DNA of 64,000 bases, from positions 248,001 to 312,000 of the forward strand of contig BLJB01000052.1 in assembly GCA_013423325.1 (NCBI GenBank). The letters are read 5' to 3'. The DNA is from Usnea hakonensis (Eukaryota > Ascomycota > Lecanoromycetes > Lecanorales > Parmeliaceae). A program made the translations under genes and the position numbers. Of this stretch, positions 1-12,327 are shown piece after piece. The notes beneath the pieces are model-generated. The model had not been told where the DNA came from and made no database searches. It was given only the letters and a program-made list of their open reading frames with translations. Position 1 is the first letter of the stretch, and each line of letters opens with the position of its first letter.

Positions 1-853
1 CTAAGAGCTTCTTCCTGAATGAAGAATTTTCATGAGAGCGTGCGAGCGAGGAGTTGGCGTTTTCTGTGTGGAGGGATGTTTTAGGGCTTTTGGATTGTGG
101 ATTTATGTTTGAGTTTTCTGCATGAGTTTTCTGCTGTTGTGTGTGTGGGAGTGGTACTTTTGAGGGAGGGGTGGTGGTGAGGGACGGTTGGGGTAGTCTG
201 GTCTGGTTTGATTATCTGGGCATGGGAGCTGGTTTGGTGGGATTGGGGGTGATGGGTCGGAGGGGATAGAGGCTTGGGATTCTGGGGTTACTGAAGGGGG
301 GATTGGAATGGATGATGTGGTGGGGGATTGGGTTAGGGGGGAGATATGCGAGAAGGAGATGATGATTGCTAGTTGGAGGAAGTATAGAAATGCGATGGAA
401 ATTGAGAAGAGGCTATAGCTGAGAGTGCTTGCGTGGAGATTTTTGCAAGGTAAGGAGATATCCTTTTGGGGGGTTTCCGCTGAAGTGGGGTTTGCTTCGC
501 CAGTCCGTGAGATCGTTCAAGACGCCATTTTACCCTGGGGTATAGTACAATGTACACCGCGCGTACGCTACCTGACTGTTCCCATCATGGCTATGGTCCT
601 TGGGTCCTGTGGGTATCCCCTAGATCCTAAAGACTATACCACAATGTAAATGATTTAAATAGATCATGCCAGTGTCTAGGCCGTGGCCACGTGAAGATCA
701 TAATTCGACGAGAAGCTGCGTTGGTCAACCGTGGAATGAGACAGTGATGGAGTGCTTCACAACTACTCAGCAAGCGGCATCTTCTTCTCAAGCTCACATT
801 TGAGCGCTATCTTACAGAAGACTTACTATCGATGAGATTGGAAATAGACTGAG
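1..853. other. Non-coding flank with G-tract-rich stretch
   Basis: No gene is supported here. Positions about 150-335 on the plus strand are strongly G-rich, with many runs of three to six G (pyrimidine-rich on the minus strand), which looks like the 5' leader or promoter of a minus-strand gene lying off the left end. The short open frames in this stretch have no recognisable protein character. Confidence 0.4.
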
Positions 854-1837
854 CTACTTTGACAATTGATCGCGATTCCCAAGGGCCTTCCACTCCCGTC
901 TGACCAGCAATGCAGCTGTAATAACCACAGCCCCAATCAGTCCGTACATCGCCGCCGTAATTCGTAACCCAGTTGGGTGGATCCAGCCGACGTTGCCTTC
1001 TAGTGCGCTGGCAGCCATCGCCACAACGTCGAATGTTCCGTGGAGAATTATTGAGGGTCCAACGACAGCCCACCAGCTCATTTTATCTCCGTAGTAATCT
1101 CTTCTCGTGGCTCGCAAGGCTGTCAAAGAAGCAGCTAAAAGATGACCCAGGGAGCCAACGATGATTCGTTCAAAGAGCGTGACCATTAGGTTAGGCCAAG
1201 TTTCATGCCCTTGCTCACAGGAGCCGTAGAGAAAACCGATGCTCTCGATAAAGCTAAAGCCCAGTGCACTGGTGACGGCGTAGTCGATGTAAGCCCTGTT
1301 TCGCTGCTTTCTTTGCTCGACTGTGCCCCGACGACGAGCGTACGCAATAGGGATATACTTGAGCGATTCTTCGACAATGCCTGCTGCAGGGAACGTCAAT
1401 GCGCTGATGAGGATCCAGTTCTGCCAAGACATGGCCAGCTCAGCACGGCGCGTGAGTTCCTCTGCTGTTAGGCCGTCAATGGTCGCACGCCCAAATTCGG
1501 TCCAAAAAGCATCTCTCAATTCTCTGGTTTTGAAGAGAACGCTGCTGACAGAGAAGCACATGGCCATTTGGACAATAGCGACGACGGTAATTCCGACAGT
1601 ACCTGTGGCAGCGTAGGTCCAGACCATTACTTCCAGCTCACCGCGGCGTGAGGAATTCCTATTGTTGGATTCTCGCCATTTCTTAAAACCCCAGGCTGTG
1701 GGAAGGAAAGCAAGAGGACATAGTAGGGCGGTTCGCGGAGAAGCAATGGCCGTGAGCAAGATGATTGACGGTGGTCCTAGGTAACAAAGAAGTCGGGCTG
1801 ATAGTGAAAGAGATGTGCCTTGTGCAGGAGTCGACAT
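854..1837 (-). CDS. PrsW-like intramembrane protease family protein
   Basis: Single-exon gene, 327 aa, start chosen at 1837 because the in-frame 76 codons upstream look non-coding and the membrane protein proper begins here. It has about eight hydrophobic segments. The PrsW/CAAX-like glutamic-type protease signature is visible: EESLK at residues 156-160 (EExxK), FSFIE at 194-198 (FxxxE), His232 in a GHLLA context, and HGTFD at 266-270 (HxxxD). In bacteria PrsW cleaves a membrane anti-sigma factor; the fungal substrate is unknown, so only membrane location and a possible protease activity can be inferred. It is transcribed away from VPS54, with about 640 nt between the start codons. Nothing suggests damage. 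Confidence 0.8.
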   Translation of the reverse strand: MSTPAQGTSLSLSARLLCYLGPPSIILLTAIASPRTALLCPLAFLPTAWGFKKWRESNNRNSSRRGELEVMVWTYAATGTVGITVVAIVQMAMCFSVSSVLFKTRELRDAFWTEFGRATIDGLTAEELTRRAELAMSWQNWILISALTFPAAGIVEESLKYIPIAYARRRGTVEQRKQRNRAYIDYAVTSALGFSFIESIGFLYGSCEQGHETWPNLMVTLFERIIVGSLGHLLAASLTALRATRRDYYGDKMSWWAVVGPSIILHGTFDVVAMAASALEGNVGWIHPTGLRITAAMYGLIGAVVITAALLVRREWKALGNRDQLSK

Positions 1838-2473
1838 GGCTAACTGGAAAGGTTTTTTTGTATTCTGATCAAACAATAACGTGTCCCGTGGTGATGAATG
1901 AGTAGTGTGACTCAGGGTCGACTTCGCCCAAGACTTACGGGTCCAACAGTCGACTCTCCCTGAAAACAACAATTCATCGAAGAATTGGGGATGGAGTGTC
2001 AGACGATTGGAGTGATTGGACTTGAAACACAGAGCGAGGCGCTCGTATATAAGGTAGTTGAGCAAAAACCAAATACGAGTTTTATATCACCAAACTTTTG
2101 TTGCTGCCTGGCTAAGCATTTAGTGTAGACTAATAGCATGTTGGAACCCGGCAATAATCTCTGTTCCTCGTCCATGAGAATTGACAGATGACCATGTATA
2201 CTCCTCCAAAATCGAGACGTTACCATTGTTTCTTTTAGTCACTTCGATTTTACACTGACATATCAACTTCCGTTGATATTGAGTGCCAAGCTTCGCCATG
2301 CTCCATACCCGCGCTAAGTAACCGCGTAAGCTAGTAATTCACTAGCGCCATCTTGGCAGAGAGCTCGAAAGTGGCTTCTCTAAGATAGTATCAGCCTGTG
2401 AACATCATGCGATTGAGCTAATGGAGACGAGCTCTCGCAAGAAAGTCCTCATGCCGTCCATCTCTCACCCGTC

Positions 2474-5400
2474 ATGTCCTCCTCGAATTCGAGGCAATCT
2501 GTCGATATCCAAGGATCGCCGTTTACCAGCCCGTCATCATCTCAGTACCCTTTCCCACAGACCGATTCGCCTCAGAGACCAGGTTCAAGCGGACGATATG
2601 GGCACAGCCGGCGTCGAGGCTCAACCGCGGGCTCTGTTACATCAATCGGTGGAGTCTTGGACACGGCGACACAGAGTAGAGATGCAATAGCAGAGGCCGG
2701 CAATAATGGTTCGTTGATCGCGCCACTTCTGAACAGTCTTGCTGTTATGAGACGTACTGATTTCAGTCATTTGAAGCCATCGCAACTCTGCTCCAGCCAC
2801 CAATTACCCGTACCGGACTTCTGTCATATCCTTCGGCCTCTAGCGCGCAGAAGCTCCCTTCAGCTAAAGACATTCCCCCAGTCACTCTCACTAACATCCC
2901 CCATGTCGATACAACTTCCTTCCTACCATACCTCAAACAAGCTGGCTCCTTATATGATGCATTTCAACGGGCTAAGGAGAGCGAAGGTAGTGGGCCGTCC
3001 CAAATCAAAAATTCTCGAGCTTCTTTCAAAAACGAGCAGCTGTCTGGCTTCTCAAGTCCTGGTCATCAAAGTCGACAAGCAAGCATATCCAGCGCTCAGA
3101 AGCCAGAAGATATACTTGCAGCACTCGGGTCTCCGCCAGAAAGGCCACAGCCCAAGAGAAAGAGCAGTGGAGGAGTCTCTCGTCGTGGACCACTTCCTGT
3201 GGCACCTCTGTCCACTGTTCCCCAGGTCTACTTCGACCCAGACTTTCACCTGGAAAATCCTCGAACATTCGATACCGTAAGCGAAAGATCAGAAATCGTA
3301 CGTCCTCCGCCCGGTGTAAATGGAGTTTCTCCAACTCAGGGGACAGGCGGGAGGAAGCCGCTAGCCTCTAATGCTATTCTGCAAGAGAAGCTTTCATGGT
3401 ATATGGATACTGTGGAGGTTCACCTTATTTCATCGATCTCTACCGCTTCCACATCATTCTTCGCCGCCCTTGGCTCACTACGGGATTTGCACAAAGAAGC
3501 CTCAGCTTCAGTGGCCAAGATACAGGCGCTGAGAGCAGACCTTGCTAGGTTGGATAAAAGTATGGCCATCGGGGGTCTTGAAGTCGTCGCCATGCGAAGA
3601 CGTCGTGAAAATGTTCGGAAGTTAGGCGATGCAGTACAACAACTACAAAACGTTGTCGATGCCGTAGCGCACTGCGAAGACCAAGTAGACCAGGGCGAGA
3701 TCGAGGAGGCATTGCAGGGACTGTTCCTCGTCGAGAGGCTCATAGCGGGAGAACAGTCGGAACCTAGATTATTGGATGCAAGTAAAGCTAGACCAGATGG
3801 AAGTAACCTGGTTGATCTTCGTGGCATCAAGGCTTTAGAGGGCGCCGATATCGAGATTGCATCTTTGAGGCAAAGGATTGGCAAAAGCTTCGAGGCTAGA
3901 TTTTTGGAAGCTCTGCTCTCGGATTTGCGAAAGCACGTCGACGCTGTGTCGTCGAACGCTACTTTTCAACGATGGGACAAGGCTTCACAGCGAACCCGAG
4001 GCAGCCACGCTAGGACACCATCTGTATACCCAGCCTACTTACAAATTGACGAAACCCTGCGGGCAAATCTTCGCTCTAATCTCGATGGGTTGGCCCAGTC
4101 AGACTTTGTGAAGCCTGCAACAGCGGCTTATCGAGAGGCTGTTTGGAAGGAAATCAAGACTTTAATCCGACGACATCTACCGAGTTCTAGTGATGATGAC
4201 AACGAGTCAACAATGTCAGCATCTACACAAGGTGGCAGGCATTTAACACAACAAGAGAAGTCTAGTCTCCTCGCGAGGAACCTTCGCGCACTTGAGCCTG
4301 AAGCTGCGGAGGATATGCTCAAGAAGATATACTCCAACGTTGGTGAAGCACTGCGCAGACTGGGGACTCAGGTAAAGGTTGTGTTGGACATCACCAGTAG
4401 CTTTAGTAACGCCTCGAAAACAAAGCCTCCAAGATCTCCTATGAGTCCACCAGCCGCGAATTGGAATAGCTATATAGGTGCCACTTCGACCAACTCGGCG
4501 ACTCTTGGAACAGCCCAGCAACAAGACATCCAGCAGACACTAGATATGTCAAACCTCTTGGGCCAGGCCGTGGACATTGCTCAGGCCCAGATTACAAAAG
4601 TTCTCAAGGTTCGATCAGATCAAAGCGCACGGCTTCCCTTGGCACAGTTCCTGAGATATTTCCATCTTAATAGGCTGTTCGCAGACGAATGTGAGGCAGT
4701 GTCCGGACGAGGAGGCATGGCGCTTAAAACTGTTGTCAATGCACAGATCGTTGACTATGTTCATCATGCGGCAGACGCGGAGCGGCAACATCTTGTGGCA
4801 GGCATGGATTCTGACCGATGGGACGCGAAAGACTTTGATGACTCTGGTGCGCACATACTGTCTCAAATTATAGAAGCTGGCACCAGAGAGATCGAGCCTT
4901 GGGTCAAGGCTTCAACGATATGGAGCGATGAACCAGGGATTATGAATGGCGAGACACACGGAGCTACGACAAACGGCTCTAATCAGAAAGACAAGACACG
5001 CCCAGCTATCATCGACGAGCAAAGATATCTTCTTCCTGACTCAGCGATCATCGTGATGAACGGCGTCGGCCAGTTCGAGCAGCTTATCACTGGCATACCG
5101 AGCATGACACAGGAGCTCACCTCATCACTTCTCGAATACCTCAAGCTCTTCAACTCACGGTCTTCGCAGCTTATCCTCGGAGCCGGCGCAACAAGAAGCG
5201 CAGGCTTGAAGAATATCACGACGAAGCATCTAGCTCTTGCCTCGCAGGCTCTGAGCTTCGTCACAGCACTTACTCCCTACGTCCGAGAGTTTGTTCGAAG
5301 GCATTCTCCAGGTGCTGGAAGCTTGATGGTGGAATTTGACAAGGTCAAGAGACTGTATCAAGAGCATCAAGCCGGCATCAATGACAAGCTAGTGGACATT

Positions 5401-5900
5401 ATGAGTGGACGAGCTACTACGCATGTGAACGTCATGAGGAAGATCAACTGGGACTCGCCGTCACCAGACCAGGCTGTCAGTCCATACATGGAAACTCTTG
5501 TAAAAGAGACGACTACGCTACATAAAGTTCTCAGTAAGCATCTGCCCGATATGACAGTGCGGATGATTATGGATCCCGTATTCAGCAGCTACCGTGAGCA
5601 ATGGGGTAAGGCGTTCCACGACGTGGACGTGAGAACGGTAGCTGGGAAAGAACGGTATGCTTCGTTCTACTCTCAAAAACCACTGATGCTCATTGGATGT
5701 TTAGGATGCTCCGTGACACCGAATTCTTCAAATCGCGAATGTCAAAGATCGACGGCGCTGGCGATATTGGAGATCACCTTGTCGACATTGTGAATGTCAA
5801 AGCTGTTGCTGACCAGCCGAAACCGCCCAAGGAATCATCCGCCGCCGCCAATGGAATGGCTGAGGCGCAGCAGGAAGCCGATATTGAGGCGAAGGAGTGA
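2474..5900 (+). CDS. VPS54: Vacuolar protein sorting-associated protein 54 (GARP complex subunit)
   Basis: Three exons, 2474..2708, 2777..5654 and 5705..5900, give 1102 aa in phase. VPS54 is the large subunit of the GARP tethering complex that captures endosome-derived vesicles at the trans-Golgi network. Evidence: a Ser-rich N-terminus, then the conserved block with LTNIPHVD (about residue 117) and AGSLYDAFQRAKE, a helical core from about residue 280 (EKLSWYMDTVEVHL), and a C-terminal VPS54 block with ALSFVTALTPYVREF and INDKLVDIMSG, ending in the MLRDTEFF helix after the last intron. The first intron (68 nt) uses an AAG acceptor and is the less certain junction; it is needed to join the N-terminus to the TLLQPP block. 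The second (50 nt, GTATGC..TTTAG) is clear. The length fits fungal VPS54. Confidence 0.9.
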
Positions 5901-6288
5901 GATTCTGCGCTGATCCCAAAGAACCCTTTGCAAATTCTTTAGAACTGTGCTCAGCACATGCAAGTTTCCTATTTTTTTCTATTCTGATTGTAATTTGTTC
6001 ACTGAAGGATTCTTCTGCAATCTTTGAGACCGAGACGCATAGCAAGGCGTTTAGACGGGTCATGGAAAGCTACGGGCTTTTGGAGTGTACGTTAATGCAA
6101 CGTGATGAGTCTAGATACTTACTCTGGTATCTACGCACAGACATTCCCTCAGTATGTACATGTCAATTGCGTGTCGGGCGACAAGCTTAGCCGGCGATGC
6201 CTTCCTGCCTGCTGCTAGATATAGCTGTTGGGAACAGCTCATTCACGTCATTCGAGTACCTTCCTCTGGCCCGGTCGCTTCCTAACAA
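5901..6288. other. Shared 3' region of VPS54 and FPP synthase
   Basis: The two flanking genes converge here, so this holds two 3' UTRs. It is mixed AT-rich sequence without a supported gene, repeat or hairpin. Confidence 0.5.
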
Positions 6289-7501
6289 TTACTTCTTCCT
6301 ACCATAAATCTTTCCCAAGAAACCCTCGAACACACTCTTCTTCAACCCGCCGCTCTCATCCACTTCCTCAATCATCTTCCTGATCCTCCCCACAACATCC
6401 TGCTCGTAATCCAAATACACCTGCTCCAACTTCAACTCCTCAAACACCTCTTTGACCTTCTTCTCCTTTTCCGAATCTTTGCGCCCGTAGCATTCATCCA
6501 GCACCTTCCTTTGTTCCGGACTCGCCCTCTTGAGCGCTTGGTTGATAACCCATGAGCATTTATTGTCCTGGATATCTGTCCCTATTTTCCCAATTGCCTC
6601 TGGCGAACCAAAGGCGTCCAGATAGTCGTCTTGATACTGGAAATACTCGCCGAGCGGGATGAGTATGTCTTCGCAGGACTTGAGATTCGCGGGCGTGGCG
6701 AGCTCGAGGTAGTAGAGGGACAAGGCGACGGGGAGGTAGAAGGAGTAGTAGGCCGTCTTGTATACGACGATGAAGCGGTGTTTCTCGAGCGTGAAATTAT
6801 TGAGATCGACGTGATCTTCCGGCGCCGTGAGTAAATCGCAGAGCTGCCCGACCTCGGTTTGGAACGTCGTGGTGTGGAAGAGCTCAATCATGTCCACGTA
6901 ACTGGGGTGGTTTCGGAAGTGTTTCTTGAGGAGTATGTAGATGGACATTTCGAGCATGAAGGCGTCGTTGATGGCGACCATGCCGACGCTCGGTTTGCGG
7001 TACCAGCACGGTTGTCCGCGGCGCGTTATGGATGCGTCCATTATGTCGTCGGAGACGAGGAAGAAGGCTTGCAGGAGCTCGGTCAGCCAGCCGAGGGTTG
7101 CGGTGTGGAAGTATTCGGTCGGGGAGAGGGGGCGGGTGAGGAGGTGGGTGGTGGAGTCGGGGACGGAGAGGCCGCGGTTGCATTTTCCGCCGAGGGTGTT
7201 GTGGAAGAGGGACTGGGTTTTTGGGAATGTTTAGCTGAGCGGTCAAGTGGATGTTGTAGAGGCGCAGGTGGGGTTCTGGGGGAATTGAGACGGTGGGGGT
7301 TTGGGAACGTACGTCTGAGTACCATTTCAGAGCTTCTTCTGGAATTTTGTATTGTTTCGCATTGTCCTCGAGATCTTTGACGAGCTTGGGGAAGACGGCT
7401 TCGAAGTCCTGGAGCTTGTTGGAGGGGGTCGTGATGGTGGGTCCAGGCACTTCGCCATCCGTATTTTGCTGGACCTTCTGAGATGCGGGTAGAAAAGGCA
7501 T
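6289..7501 (-). CDS. ERG20: Farnesyl pyrophosphate synthase
   Basis: Two exons on the minus strand, 7501..7313 and 7212..6289, separated by a 100-nt GTACGT..CCCAG intron, giving 370 aa. The enzyme condenses DMAPP and then GPP with IPP to farnesyl-PP, feeding sterols, ubiquinone, dolichol and protein prenylation. First Asp-rich motif DDIMD at 118-122, preceded by FFLVS (two aromatic residues at the chain-length-setting positions, as in FPP rather than GGPP synthases), and second motif DDYLD at 258-262, followed by IGKIGTDIQDNKCSW. RRGQPCW substrate loop is present. The N-terminus is about 20 residues longer than in typical fungal enzymes. There is no terpene cyclase or P450 nearby, so a housekeeping role is more likely than a secondary-metabolite copy. 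It shares a promoter region with APC8. Confidence 0.92.
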
Positions 7502-7879
7502 TCTGTAAGGGTCAATGGATGATGGGTTGGATACGTTCTGTTCATTAATGAAAGTGAAGGTCCGCGTCTGTTGACTTTTTTTGGTACTCGCCGATGATCG
7601 ACTGCAAGGATAGCTACACTAGCGCCGGAGAACATTTGGCTAAACTCCGATGGACTGATGAAGGGAATCAACAGCACTACACTAAACATTCTGTGCTCCA
7701 TTTGACGTGAGATGACACTAGCGAATATCATGATGCTGCAAAAATACTTCGCGTAAGCTAACTAGCATGCTTGTGGGATTAAGCCTTCATCTGCCTACCA
7801 GCGCGTGCTCCACGAAATGAGACACGATCGAGATCCTGCTTGTGCCTTTCCAGCCTAGAAGGCTTTCCCTTGAACAATA
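7502..7879. promoter_or_regulatory. Divergent promoter of FPP synthase and APC8
   Basis: A 378-nt gap separates the two start codons. No clear TATA box or known operator is recognised. The role is inferred only from the head-to-head gene arrangement. Confidence 0.5.
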
Positions 7880-9885
7880 ATGGCAAATTTCGGTCGAGAT
7901 AGAGCAGAGCAGGTGAGAAGGCAGCTGCAAGAAGCCGTGGTGAAGTGCTCAGAGCGATGCCTGTACCAGTCAGCTAAATGGTAACCTTGTATCCTCTTCC
8001 CAAGTCGCTGAACGTGACCTAATCATTCGTCAGGGCCGCAGAGCTTTCCAACTCTCTCCCAACATTTCCCGATTCAGATCCCGACTCTCAAATGCAAGAT
8101 GTCGACTCATCCTCTTCGATGCCTACCTTCCCCTCCTTGAACCTTGATCCCGAAGAAGCGCGTCTTGAAGCGCAGGAACTGTCGAAATATCTACTGGCCA
8201 AGTCCTACTTCGATTGCCGGGAGTACGATCGTTGTGCTGCGGTCTTTTTACCGTCAAATCTGCCTCGAGGCCCATTGACCCCTACGTCTCCTCATGCCAA
8301 GACACGCACTCCTACCAAAGCTGAGAAGGGCAAAGCGAAAGAGTCGAGTCCAAACACCGAAGCAGTCTCGATTTCTCCAAGCATTGAACTACCTCGCTTG
8401 AGCCAAAAATCCCTATTCCTGGCTATGTACGCTAAATACATGTCTGGAGAAAAGAGAAAGAATGAGGACAGTGAAATGATACTTGGACCAGCCGATGGTG
8501 GTGGGACGGTCAATAAAGAGCTAGTGGGCTTAGCACGAATCCTTGAAGGTTGGTTTGCGGACCGAGCTGCCAACGGTCTTGAGGGCAGCAATCAAGGATG
8601 GCTGGAGTACCTCTATGGTATCGTTTTGGCCAAGGGGAGGAATGAAGAAGATGCCAAGAGTTGGCTCTTACGAAGTGTTCATCTATGCCCCTTCAATTGG
8701 GGTAGCTGGCTGGAGCTCAGTGAGTTGCTAAGCAGCTACGAAGATCTACGGAAGGTTTCCCTACAATTGCCGCAGCACATCATGACCATGATATTCCATC
8801 TTTATGCAAGCCAAGAACTCTATCAATCATCAGAGCCAACCCACAAAGCACTGACTGATCTGGAAAAACTCTTTCCAGAAAGTCAATTTCTAAAGACACA
8901 GCGAGCGCTCCTATTCTACCACTCTAAAGATTTTGAGAAAGCCGCGTCGATTTTTTCAGACTTGATGCACGCCGATCCTCATAGGATTGATGCTCTCGAT
9001 CACTATTCAAATATACTTTACGTCTTGGGCACAAGGCCTCAGCTTGCATTTCTGGCCCAGGTCGCAACTGCGACGGACAAGTTCAGGCCAGAGACCTGCT
9101 GTGTCGTAGGAAACTACTACGCTCTAAAATCGGAGCACGAAAAGGCGGTCATGTACTTTCGGCGCGCTTTGACTCTGGACCGAAACTTCCTTTCGGCATG
9201 GACACTGATGGGTCATGAGTACGTCGAATTGAAGAACACACACGCTGCAATCGAAAGCTATAGGCGCGCGGTGGACGTCAAGCGAAAAGATTATCGGGCA
9301 TGGTATGGTCTTGGCCAGACGTACGAAATACTCGAAATGCACCTTTACTCACTCTTTTACTTCCAACGCGCAGCGAGTCTTCGACCCCTGGACCCCAAAA
9401 TGTGGATAGCCGTCGGTCAATGCTATGACAAGATCGATCGGCCAATCCAAAGTATCAAAGCTTACAAGAGGGCGCTGGTGGCTGGTACATACTATGATCA
9501 AGGAAGCTCCTTTGGCTCCAATACAACAAATAGTGAAGCTCAAGGAATTTTGGAGCCTGAGACATTATATCGCATCGCTCTCGTCTACGAGAAAATGGAC
9601 CACCCAGAGGAAGCGGCAGCGTACATGGAGATGACTCTGGCGCAAGAAGAAGGACCAGATGAAGGCGATGATGAGGAGACGGGAGTGTCGGGAACTGGGG
9701 TCACTACTACTACTTCGCAAGCGCGGCTGTGGCTCGCTCGATGGGAGTTTGGCAATGGCGGTCTCAAACGAGCTATGGATTTGGCGAACGAGCTATGTCA
9801 GGATGGCGTGGAGGTAGAGGAGGCAAAGGCGCTGATTAGAGACTTGCGGGCCAGGACGGAACCCAGACGGTCGCCGTCCCGTTAG
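7880..9885 (+). CDS. CDC23: Anaphase-promoting complex subunit 8 (Cdc23)
   Basis: Two exons, 7880..7980 and 8034..9885, joined over a 53-nt intron (branch-like CTAAT, acceptor GTCAG) give 650 aa. This is a TPR scaffold subunit of the APC/C ubiquitin ligase, which targets securin and cyclins in mitosis. The N-terminal dimerisation region reads RRQLQEAVVKCSERCLY.. then AKWAAEL across the intron, followed by the EEARLEAQELSKYLLAKSY block and CREYDRCAAVFLP, all typical of Apc8. Several TPR motifs follow from about residue 220 to 570, for example the GNYYALKSEHEKAVMYFRRA and WYGLGQTYEILEMHLYSLFY segments. The C-terminus is acidic then basic. The first exon is short and would be missed if only the long frame were annotated. 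Length matches fungal orthologues. Confidence 0.93.
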
Positions 9886-10823
9886 AATCATGGTGTGCTT
9901 GGCTTTGCGTGGCCTTCTCTGGGTTTTGCTGCCTTGCTTTTCGCCTTCTTGATACCCTTTATTGAACCAATGAAACCCAACCTTGCCATTAAAAATACGT
10001 ATAATTCTATTCACAGACTACGAACAGTATGGCGGCGCAGATGTTCCAGTTCGATCCAGTCATACGTTACTTTGCCGCTTAGAATTTGCATCAAGAAGAA
10101 TGATGGGAACCCAGAACCTCGTGAGTGAACATCCTCATTAGGCAACATGCGTCGACTGAGACTGTCCTTGTCGCTCTCGTCGACGACTCAGGGAAGGCGA
10201 CTGGTCCTCATCGCCAGGCTATATACATCACATCTCAGAACCGATAGATTGCATCCACGGCCCCCCCCCCCAACAAGCGACCTGAACGATGTGAAGCAGT
10301 CCTACCATCAAGCTCTCAGCGTTGAAATTCGGAAGATATGCAAAGCGGCTCGATTTATCGTATGGAGGATAGAGGGGGATGGGAGCGTGCCTGAGGCACT
10401 GGAGCAGGTCTTTCGTCTTGGATACCGGCTTTGTATGTTCATGGGGGTTTCGGACATGTGCTGAAATCGTTGGCGCGGATAAATTTGTGGGCTTGCTGCG
10501 CAATATTCTGATTGTGTGTCGTATGCAAGATTCTGCAGGTTAAAGGGTGTTTACTTCCCCGTACTGGAAGATCCTTGTCTGATTGAACTTGGAGTTATTG
10601 ATTCGAAGACTGATATGTTCCGGGATCGGTTTCAATTGCGCATACCCGGAGCTAAAGGCAAGAAAAGGCGTGTTTAGCTAATTAGTCGCTTTCCACACAG
10701 ATGAATGGCAGCCACTGTAATTCCAGGGTTTGGCAGGATTCCTGACTCGCACTATATAGTCGATGGACCAAGCAACTTCAAGAAATGCCTTGGTCCTTAT
10801 GGTCAATCAAGACGCTCATCGGC
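9886..10823. other. Intergenic region with C11 tract
   Basis: APC8 and the next gene converge on this 0.9-kb stretch. It contains a run of 11 C at 10261-10271 and otherwise mixed sequence. An open frame at 10147..10464 spans the C run and shows no family resemblance, so I do not call a gene. Confidence 0.4.
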
Positions 10824-12327
10824 TCAAGCCGAGTAGTCCATATTCATATCACTACGGACATGGATGCTCTTACTTGTATTAACGCCTCCTTGCATCTCAA
10901 TATCTTCTCCAGAACCATGTTCCCGTACAGGTGAGTCCGTCTTGCCTGTAAAAGCCTTCGATAGAGTCCTTCCTTCAGATAGAGGCACAAAACCACGTTG
11001 ACTTTCGCTCTCTTCTGTGGGCTTTCTGTGGCTCCTATAACTCGACGAGCCTCGACTCCGTTTTGCAAAGAATAAGGAGACAAATTTGTTGTCGGATTTG
11101 TTTTCAAGGTAGTGATTTTGACTGGGGGAGCAACCTGTGACCAGAGATAGAATTGGCCGAAGGGACGGCAGACAAGCTGTGTGCCAATTAGTAAGTAATG
11201 GAAAGAAGGAACAAATCTTTTAGAAGTTTTACCGCATACTATCGCCATATCAAACTCTATGGCCGTCCAAATCGCAACAAACACGAAGTTCCAGTTCAAA
11301 TCTGGAGATGTAAGATCGACCTGCACCACTGCCACGAGGCGAACGATGGAAATTATTATGATACTACCTGATACTTAGCAAATAGCCAAAAGGCGTTCGC
11401 GAAGCAGGTGAAGGGTTACTCACAAGCCACCAAGCAGGAATATGCCTGCCAAAGCTATCTTCTGAGCTTGCGTTCGATGTAGCCGGAAGATGACTGACGA
11501 GAATTTTGGGATCAGCAAAGCTTGTTCCTACTAGAATCTGAGTGTCCAGTTGCATTCGAACTTACACGGTAATGGCAGGGAAAGTATCGCTACATCTGTG
11601 ATGATGTTGGGCACCGCATTGCCAATGAAGAAAGCGTAGTCAGACACGGCGCAGTGCGTATGTTCATCACGATTCCAGAACCCTGAGACTGGGTCGCACT
11701 GGAGAATAGTGACCAGAATCTAGATACCAACGGCTATGATTAATTATGATAAGACTCCATCTTAGACGTCAGGAATGAGACCTACCATAGCACTTCCCCA
11801 CGCTGTGACCAATCCCACAAGTATGTAGACAGGAATTCTCACGTTCCTAGCGAAGATCCGCCGGTAGAAAGCTAAAATAGAATATTTGACTAAGCAGAGG
11901 ATCACAAAATACATAATCTCGCCGGCAAAGAGGAATTTGAAGAATTCCGTCACATAACCGGGCCCAAGGACCCAAAGGTGCAATCCGAAGCCTCGTTGGA
12001 CCCCTTCACGCGTGGGATGTCAATTTTAATCAAGGACACGGCGCAGAGATTCTGCTCACAAATAATTTCGCTAACTGTTTGACCGAGCGCCAGGACCTGA
12101 GATGACTGTCAGAATCTGCGGAAACGCCTTGAATAGATACTGACTCCAGCAGCGGCCACGAGCCAATCATCCCAATCATATCCCGCCTTTGTCAGTTTCC
12201 TGCACCAGATCCTGAGGCCCACTGCTACAATCGCCAGACTGCATGTGATGATCGTAGCTGCGTAGACGGAGGGTTGTCTGCTGGCATGGATGTCGAGACC
12301 GGGAGGAGGTGGAGGAGGTAGAGACAT
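10824..12327 (-). CDS. PTH11-like rhodopsin-fold integral membrane protein (copy 1)
   Basis: Seven exons on the minus strand, 12327..12145, 12096..12060, 12003..11786, 11719..11566, 11493..11424, 11363..11233 and 11176..10824, give 381 aa in phase. Fungal seven-transmembrane family (rhodopsin domain, PTH11/SAT4-like). The hallmarks in order are a first TM ending LRIWCRKL, the GYDWDDWL motif after it (residues about 50-57), the third-TM block FVILCLVKYSILAFYRRIF, an extracellular Cys pair, LQCDPVSGFWN, the LPLP..LHRTQAQKIALAGIF cytoplasmic loop, and ACLPSLRP after the last TM, then a Ser/Lys-rich cytosolic tail. Such proteins are proposed receptors; the ligand is unknown. The first intron donor (GTCAGT) and the fifth acceptor (GTAG) are the least certain splice sites. 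A near-identical copy of its last intron lies at 16.9 kb. Confidence 0.82.
11181..11277 (-). repeat. Duplicated intron/exon segment, resident copy
   Basis: This segment holds most of the last intron (11177-11232) and the end of the preceding exon of the PTH11-like gene. It matches 16895-16980 in the same plus-strand orientation, with about five substitutions and one 11-nt gap over 85 aligned bases by eye. Confidence 0.8.

Noticed and set aside
3026..3334. Minus-strand frame over VPS54
   Set aside because: It is antisense to the well-supported VPS54 reading frame and has no family features.
6884..7501. 205-codon frame as a separate gene
   Set aside because: It is the first exon of FPP synthase read on through the intron; the Arg/Pro/His-rich end is the shifted frame of the second exon.
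6289..7501. Terpene biosynthetic gene cluster around FPP synthase
   Set aside because: Neighbours are VPS54 and APC8, and no terpene cyclase, P450 or prenyltransferase is present.
10147..10464. 105-codon frame with C11 tract
   Set aside because: The frame crosses a homopolymer, has no recognisable features and lies between convergent genes.
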